Below, one piece after another: positions 8,846 to 13,776 of a DNA stretch of 13,776 nt. The translations under genes and the position numbers were made by a program. The number at the start of each line of letters is the position of its first letter. The stretch's first letter is position 1. Below the pieces are notes generated by a model. It ran no database searches and was not told the DNA's origin. It was given only the letters and a program-made list of their open reading frames with translations. Source of the stretch: Fennellomyces sp. T-0311. Its lineage: Eukaryota > Mucoromycota > Mucoromycetes > Mucorales > Lichtheimiaceae. Location: NCBI GenBank assembly GCA_025266875.1, contig JALLLT010000159.1:1-13776 (forward strand), given 5' to 3'.

Positions 8846-9346
8846 AGAATGAAATCAGAGCTGAGGGACGACGTGCTTGCTCTTTTCAGTGAGTAATCAA
8901 ACGCAAATTTCGAATTTCAGTTAATGTTCTCCCCCATAGATGAGAAAGCAAAGAGAAAGAGAACACAGAAACTGAGAACGATGAACGATTGGAGTGGATT
9001 TAAGCAAATGGTTGTAGATGGCGAAGTTCGGTACCGTCATGAAGTAGCCTGTCTTAACATGGTTGTTTGTGATGATGCAAATAACCCTGTTGACTTTGGT
9101 TCTGTCGTTGCGCCCAACTTATCAGCCATGTCGAATGATCTTCACAGATATATAGCTACTGCTGTAAACAACAAGACTCTTTTTGTGCGATTTGATGATG
9201 ATCCTCCATCTGAAGGTTAGTACACAACCAGGCTAAAGCGAGGAACAAAAGTGAGCAGTGGTTCGGAGGACGTCAACAAGTAAGAATCGAACTTATGTAG
9301 TTACAAATGAACGATGAAGCCATGGCCCTTCGAAAGATATGATATC

Positions 9347-9352
9347 AATAAA
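9347..9352 (+). terminator. Putative polyadenylation signal AATAAA
   Basis: AATAAA about 127 nt after the stop codon at 9218-9220, the only canonical signal between the two plus-strand genes. Its position fits the 3' end of the unknown gene. Confidence 0.4.
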
Positions 9353-9499
9353 CTGTTTCACAAAACATACAAGCTCTGATAAGCATTTTAAGCAACCATT
9401 GATACTAAAAGAAGTTATCTGGTGGATCAGCTATTACAAAATACCAGAACCAGCTTGCTATCACAGGATGAATGCTTTTTTTCGTCTTCTTGCACGTTG

Positions 9500-9531
9500 C
9501 TCAATTATAAATAGTTAATTGAGTATAAAAG
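9500..9531 (+). promoter_or_regulatory. Putative transposase promoter: TATA boxes and inverted repeat
   Basis: CTCAATTA (9500-9507) and TAATTGAG (9516-9523) are perfect 8-bp inverted arms with an 8-nt loop. The first TATA-like box, TATAAATAG, lies at 9506-9514 inside the repeat, and the second, TATAAAAG, at 9524-9531 directly after it. The start codon at 9585 is 53 nt downstream, a normal distance for fungal core promoters. A protein bound to the inverted repeat would cover the TATA element. Confidence 0.5.
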
Positions 9532-9584
9532 CAAACAACATCTGGTGAATAATACGTTCATACTTTTCGTATACTTTTTTTCCA

Positions 9585-11365
9585 ATGTTTAATCTTACTT
9601 CGATGAAGAAAAAGCAATCGACCAAGGGCCAATATTATGTCCCTGAGGAAACGGTCAGACGAGTGATTCCTTCCCGGTCTACTGATGGCAAGGTGCGACC
9701 CAAGGCTATAGAGATTCCCCTTGGTGGTGGTGCCGTAAGACAGCGTAGCCAAATTCAGGGTGCAGAAGCTACACCAGCCCCAAAGCGTGCTAGGACGGAG
9801 ACACAGGCTTCAGTTAGAGAAAATGATGGTATTTAGCACTCTAACATTACGTGTAATTTTCATCTGTTATTTACCCACCTATGTAATAAGATCTTCAATC
9901 GCCTCAGGCACCAGTGGATGACCCTGGCACCCCATACAGTGGAGGTGGAGGGTGGTCTCCTGGCTATTATGACTCCCCACCGCCACCCCACTCTTCTCCA
10001 TCACCACCATTCCATTCTTCACCATCACCACCACCCGATTTCTCGGGTCATGTCACCAGATTCAGAAGAGACCTGCCAATGTCTGAAGGAGGCGAAGCTT
10101 CTATCCAAAGCACTAGAAACAGCAAGACTGTTTCTGAAGTGGAGCAAGAGTGGGCTTCTCATATGGAGAGCATGGCTGATGTGTATGTGTTCAGCTATGC
10201 TGAAAATCGTCCAACACACGCTGAAGCTTCTTCATATGCAGCAGCCCGCTGTATAAACTGTGATGACCAGGACATCAAGGAAAGAGAGATTACCTGTCTC
10301 TTTTATGCTGGTAACTCAAAGCTTCCTCTTCACAGATCAACGTGTCAGTACTATGGTATGTCAAGCTGATAGCTTATATATTAATACAGGGATCCGAAGA
10401 TGGAAAATCCCATTTTGCAAGTGCACCTCTGATCGGGAGACCCTCATTCGCCATCATGTTTTCCCTGCTACGCCAACGACGCCCAGAACTGCAGTCCATA
10501 TACCTTTTCTCGACTTTTACGACGCGTTGCTATTGGAAACAGGTCGCGTCTCAGTTCAGGCATTCGCCAATGCCATTGCTGCACAACACCACTATGAGGT
10601 AACTCCTTACATAAAGTGGCTATTTCTTGAAGGCTTCAGAGAGTTTCATATTCACTGCTATTTAATCAAATGTATATAGCGAAGTGAATCAATTCGCAAA
10701 GCAATTGGAAATGCTCATTTTGCATACAAAAATATGCTCGATGTGATTTCTGCAAGATTGCAGACAGAAGATCAAGGGTGTCCACTTTGTCCTGAGGTAA
10801 TGACATTAGCTCTAATGTTGCGTACATGCAAATTTCTTTGCTATGATACAATGCCATCATCTGCATATGAATGTTTAGTAATAGCTAATGATAACTCTAT
10901 AGCGTGGAATTTGGATTGCATTGGATGGAAACATGCAATTGCGTCGTCGAAAGCTAAATGCTGAAGACACAAACATGGCAGATACCCGCACCTTTTTTTC
11001 TGCTGACGCTTTGCAGCACAAATATGATAAAGAGGCAACTCTACCACCAACCTCGGCTGACCAGAGTTGTCAGAGTCATCTTCGAGTTGCTGACCTAAAT
11101 ATCACGAATAAGAAGATTCCTAAGTTCTTCGAAAACGGCGTCGTAGGTTGTACGTGTGCCAGACACACAATACCGCTCCAGTTTACAAATATGATCGAGT
11201 CTGGTGAAAAGTCTGTAGTATGCATCGAAATAGTCCATTAGAGCTTACACCCCGAAAACCTGTAGATTCAAGTACCCCTTGCGGTTATCGAAGCCTTCAA
11301 GAAACAGTACGGAAATGACGACATCAAGGTTATGTACTGTGATATTCAACAATCAGAAGAGGCAG
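9585..11365 (+). CDS. KDZ-family transposase, first six exons (3' part beyond window)
   Basis: Exons: 9585-9828, 9915-10355, 10390-10598, 10680-10796, 10903-11217 and 11266-11365. The introns (86, 34, 81, 106 and 48 nt) are all GT-AG and keep one frame for 475 residues. Parts in order: a basic region with PKRAR; a Pro/Ser/His-rich linker (about 97-120); a Cys cluster of the CxC type found in KDZ transposases (INCDDQD, RSTCQYYG, IPFCKCTSD, then FPATPTTPRTAVHI); CPLC at the end of exon four, probably zinc-binding; then the catalytic core with LDGNMQLRRRK (D345, likely first catalytic Asp), GVVGCTCARHTIPLQFTNM, and VMYCDIQ (D468), matching the family's YDI-type motif. The start ATG at 9585 lies 53 nt after a TATA box; ATG 9603 is also possible. 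A GTAAGT donor at 11366 opens a sixth intron into which the chromovirus inserted at 11405/11406, so the final catalytic part should lie beyond the retroelement. Family assignment is from recalled motifs, splice joins from the sequence. Confidence 0.75.
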
Positions 11366-11405
11366 GTAAGTGACGAGACTCAAGTAATGACTGATTTATT
11401 TCGTA

Positions 11406-11654
11406 TGTTGAATCATCACTTTAAATAATAAAAGCTTATTCTCGAGGGGTTGGATCATTGACATGGTTGTAAGGCACATGAACCGCTGTGGTAACCAGGG
11501 TTATGTGGGTTTCACTAAGATAGGCAAGGTTATTACGATGAACGCATGTCAAGACAGGGATGTGGCTGTAAATCGGAAAATTAAAGTAACCCGTTGTCAA
11601 TAAGCAAACAAGGGTAAATGATGCATAAGCCATAATCATGTTGTGGATACAACA
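11406..11654 (-). repeat. 3' LTR of the chromovirus, 249 bp
   Basis: The plus-strand ends are TGTTGAATC (11406) and GGATACAACA (11654); read inward from each end they give TGTTGAATC and TGTTGTATC, a short imperfect terminal inverted repeat obeying TG...CA. A polypurine tract lies directly outside the pol-side end, as expected for a 3' LTR. The stretch TGTTGTGGATACAACA at 11639-11654 is itself a small inverted repeat. The 5' LTR is out of the window, so the length could not be checked against its twin. Confidence 0.82.
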
Positions 11655-11669
11655 TTGCCCCCCACCAGG
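11655..11669 (-). other. Polypurine tract
   Basis: Minus strand CCTGGTGGGGGGCAA directly before the LTR start. Such a purine run primes plus-strand DNA synthesis in LTR retroelements, and its place between the pol stop codon (11775) and the LTR fits. Confidence 0.8.
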
Positions 11670-11774
11670 TTGAAGCAACCGGCTGAATAAGATAAAGTGC
11701 ACGTGTAGTATAGGTGTCATCTGGAAACTCAAATGTAAAACCCAATGGGAGAAAAAGTGTTGAGAACAGAAGAC

Positions 11775-13775
11775 CTAAGTGCGTCTGCGTTTGGTTGTGC
11801 GATTAGAGCGACGAAGTGGTTTGCCACCTCGTTTACGATTCTGCCGATCTAGGTTGCGACGTTGCCAATATTTTTCAATCAGCGTTCTGTCGTTAAAGTG
11901 TTCCGGAGGTTCCCAGGTGTCATCCTCGGGAGCATAACCCTTCCAGCGCACTCTATACCTGTACTGACCGTTCTCACTCTTATGATCCACAATGCTTTGA
12001 ATCTCATAGAAGTCCTCGCCTGAAGCTACGGTTTCTTGTGAGATGAGCTTAATGTGGGAAGGTGGAATATCACGAGCCAATAGCGCTCCAGTTTCGTCCG
12101 TAAGGACATATGGTCCGCTTTTACCAGATCGTCTGCCATGTACGGTGAAAGGTCCTTCATAACGGGCGTCGGTTTTAGACTTCCTGTTGACGTTGAGGAT
12201 CATGACCTTACTACCGACTGGAAATTCAGGAAGAATACGATTTTTCTCATTGAACTTCTTATCTTGAACTGTGTGCAGGGCTTTCACGCGCTCAGCTATG
12301 GCAGGCAGCATGACCTTTTCCATTTCCTCCAACCTACGATCAGAGGTGCGAGCAGCAGCGACATTACCCAAAGGAGTCTCGGAGTAGTCTAGCCATTGAT
12401 TAGGTTGACGAGCAAACATCAACGAGAAAGGTCGGGATTTGTGTAACGCAGCATGCTTACTGTTGATGCTTAGTTGAGCACTGGAGAGGAAGGTATCCCA
12501 ATCCTCCTTTTTCCCTTGCAGTCTCTTAACAATGACCGACTTGGTCGTGTGCACCCATTTTTCAGCAACGCCGTTGGCACGGGGATGCCATGGAGTGACT
12601 AGACGATGATCGATACTGGAGTGTTCGACCATGAGACGCACAAGCTCATTTGCAAACTCGGTGCCATTATCCGATTGAAGGACTTTAGGCCAGCCAACGA
12701 GATTAAACACGTCGATGAGTTGTTTCGCAATAGACAGAGCGGTTTTGTCTGGAATAGCACGCAAAATACAGAAACGTGAAAATATATCAACCATAACGAG
12801 TATGTAATTGTTACCATTCGGTGTGGTGGCGTTCATGTCAGCTAGGTCAATTGCCCAGTGATCGCCAGGACCATCTGCGGTGATTCTACGCAGTGGTGCA
12901 TAGCCGTGTTTGCCAATGTTGAACATTTGACATTCAGGACACTTGGCAACGGTATTGAGTGCGTCAAGTTTTATGGACTTCCAGTGAAAGCCATCACTAT
13001 GCAGCTCATTGATAATGGCATCAGCGCCAAAATGCCCGTTGAGGTGTGCTTGCAAGAGTAGATCACTGCGGACGTCCTCGGGTGGTGTAATGTAGTCGAC
13101 AATTTCAGCGGCGCGCGCAAGTTGTTTTGTTGAGGAAGAAGAGGCAAAAGAGCTCTTACTTTTCCGTGACGACACTAAAGTGCCCAAATAAGGAGAACGC
13201 GCTAATTTATGCTGATCATCAGAATCACCCTCCTCCTCACGGAGAGCGTTCGACGGAAATAAGCGACTTAACGCATCTGGGAGAGTATTCTGGATACCCA
13301 GAAGGTATATGACCTCGAAGTTATAGTTCGAAATGATGTCAAGCCAATTGATCATCATAGGCGAAGCAATCGGTTGCGTATGCAAGTACTGCAGAGACCG
13401 ATGGTCACACAAGACCGTAAGTTTGCGTTGCCATGTAAACTTATGAAACTTCACAAGACCATAACAGATAGCTAAAAGTTCTCTTTTGGTGGTGGAGTAT
13501 GAGACCTCGGCTTTGTTCAGGGAGCGTGCCATGAAGCCGATGTAGCGATAGCTATTGTCAACGATCTGATAGAGGCAGCAGCCAATGGCAAATTGCGATG
13601 CATCAGTGGCCATATAATAAGGTAGTTTTTCGTCAGGCTGACTAAGCACTGGAGCAGATTGCAGCGCTAGCTTCACGTTGTTAAACGCAAGCGTATGCTC
13701 TTCTGTCCATAAGCCATCAAGGCTTTTAGCAGAGCGTAAAGCATCAAGAGGTGCTGTCAGTTGTGAGTAATTCGG
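11775..13775 (-). CDS. Chromovirus pol polyprotein, C-terminal 666 aa (5'-partial)
   Basis: The frame is open through the right window edge and ends at TAG 11775-11777, with no internal stop. Domains (residues of the visible part): the end of reverse transcriptase; RNase H with D58 (MATDASQ), E99 (KRELLAI) and D124 (CDHRSL), and the family motif TLPDALSRL; the integrase zinc finger with H244, H248, C279 and C282; the integrase core with D310 (WAIDLAD), D369 (LQSDNGTEF) and E405 (NGVAEKW); a GPY/F-type module (RYEGPFTV, about 535-545); and a chromodomain at about 588-638 ([28 protein letters not shown]), then a basic tail. The RNase H degrades RNA template, the integrase inserts cDNA, and the chromodomain of this family binds modified histone tails and steers insertion. 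The catalytic residues are all present, so the copy looks young. Confidence 0.95.
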   Translation of the reverse strand, partial: PNYSQLTAPLDALRSAKSLDGLWTEEHTLAFNNVKLALQSAPVLSQPDEKLPYYMATDASQFAIGCCLYQIVDNSYRYIGFMARSLNKAEVSYSTTKRELLAICYGLVKFHKFTWQRKLTVLCDHRSLQYLHTQPIASPMMINWLDIISNYNFEVIYLLGIQNTLPDALSRLFPSNALREEEGDSDDQHKLARSPYLGTLVSSRKSKSSFASSSSTKQLARAAEIVDYITPPEDVRSDLLLQAHLNGHFGADAIINELHSDGFHWKSIKLDALNTVAKCPECQMFNIGKHGYAPLRRITADGPGDHWAIDLADMNATTPNGNNYILVMVDIFSRFCILRAIPDKTALSIAKQLIDVFNLVGWPKVLQSDNGTEFANELVRLMVEHSSIDHRLVTPWHPRANGVAEKWVHTTKSVIVKRLQGKKEDWDTFLSSAQLSINSKHAALHKSRPFSLMFARQPNQWLDYSETPLGNVAAARTSDRRLEEMEKVMLPAIAERVKALHTVQDKKFNEKNRILPEFPVGSKVMILNVNRKSKTDARYEGPFTVHGRRSGKSGPYVLTDETGALLARDIPPSHIKLISQETVASGEDFYEIQSIVDHKSENGQYRYRVRWKGYAPEDDTWEPPEHFNDRTLIEKYWQRRNLDRQNRKRGGKPLRRSNRTTKRRRT

Positions 13776-13776
13776 A

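Larger units (their letters stand above)
7675..9220 (+). pseudogene. Five-exon gene of unknown function next to KDZ transposase, split by a solo LTR
   Basis: Predicted exons: 7675-7822, 7890-8177, 8229-8369, 8426-8460 joined to 8846-8888, and 8940-9220. The introns are 67, 51, 56 and 51 nt; for the first, 7842-7881 is an equally in-frame alternative. If the 380-bp LTR and one AAACG copy are disregarded, the frame continues through exon four into exon five, giving about 311 residues (320 with the alternative intron). As it stands the frame stops inside the LTR at 8473-8475. The middle is helical and charged (LTDVDLAALQRKAEDIEKAK, then RKIIRALQAETLKLSIQFGW). The last exon starts with KRKRTQK and has RYRHEVACLNMVV followed by a helix and LFVRFDDD. 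This C-terminal pattern reminds me of a large helical family expanded in Agaricomycetes, but that is an unverified impression and I assign no function. An AATAAA lies at 9347-9352. Its position just upstream of the transposase, on the same strand, suggests an accessory gene of the same transposon. Confidence 0.6.
9221..9584 (+). other. Intergenic region between unknown gene and KDZ transposase
   Basis: 364 bp without coding potential. It contains the AATAAA at 9347-9352 for the upstream gene and, near the right end, two TATA-like boxes and an 8-bp inverted repeat that probably form the transposase promoter. Confidence 0.6.
7675..11405 (+). mobile_element. Putative KDZ-type DNA transposon, visible part
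   Basis: Contains a KDZ-family transposase gene (9585 onward) and, upstream on the same strand, a multi-exon gene of unknown function. KDZ elements in fungi are large and often carry extra genes, so the pairing is plausible, but no terminal repeats were identified. The left limit given is simply the first start codon. The element continues to the right of the chromovirus insertion, outside the window. An independent host or element gene upstream remains possible. Confidence 0.45.
11406..13776 (-). mobile_element. Ty3/gypsy chromovirus, 3' half
   Basis: The order on the minus strand is pol (RNase H, integrase, chromodomain), polypurine tract, 3' LTR, which is the Ty3/gypsy order with a chromodomain at the integrase C-terminus (chromovirus). 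The element enters from the right edge, so gag, protease, most of the reverse transcriptase and the 5' LTR are outside. Its left end is inside an intron of the KDZ transposase gene. The flanking 5 bp at 11401-11405 are TCGTA; the partner copy cannot be seen. Confidence 0.9.

Noticed and set aside
11436..11732. 98-codon minus-strand open frame
   Set aside because: Lies across the 3' LTR and the pol-LTR spacer; no protein motif.
1..13776. CRISPR arrays, rRNA genes, bacterial-type operons
   Set aside because: No regularly spaced repeats, no rRNA signature, and the genes contain spliceosomal introns.

Overview
The window looks like a fungal chromosome segment made almost entirely of layered transposable elements. 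The evidence is short spliceosomal introns (34 to 106 nt, GTATGY/GTAAGY donors, YAG acceptors) and four element families typical of fungi: a Crypton tyrosine-recombinase element, a LINE, a KDZ-type DNA transposon and a chromodomain Ty3/gypsy element. The LINE and its ORF1-like protein remind me of Mucoromycota (Mucorales-like) genomes. That placement is inference. No ordinary host housekeeping gene and no convincing RNA gene was found.

Layout. 2-679 (+): 3' end of a LINE ORF1/gag-like gene, open at the window edge. 680-1940: no gene, with a cluster of GGTCCC motifs at 707-854. 1941-4608 (-): a complete three-exon Crypton recombinase gene (854 aa) with R-K-HxxR-W-Y catalytic residues and a C-terminal GCR1_C-like DNA-binding domain; a second GGTCCC cluster lies just beyond its start at 4709-4748. 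4752-about 7600 (+): LINE ORF2 (endonuclease plus reverse transcriptase) that stays in one frame but carries about nine premature stops. 7675-9220 (+): a five-exon gene of unknown function whose fourth exon is split by a 380-bp solo LTR (8461-8840) with a perfect 5-bp target duplication. 9585-11365 (+): the first six exons of a KDZ-family transposase. 11406-13776 (-): the 3' LTR, polypurine tract and pol 3' half (RNase H, integrase, chromodomain) of a chromovirus that landed inside an intron of the transposase gene and runs off the right edge.

How the parts relate. The unknown gene and the KDZ transposase lie in the same orientation, 364 bp apart, and may be two genes of one transposon, later hit by one LTR element in an exon and another in an intron. 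The Crypton sits between an ORF1-like gene and an ORF2 and may have inserted into a LINE. The Crypton and chromovirus reading frames look intact, so these are probably the younger layers; the LINE ORF2 is decayed.
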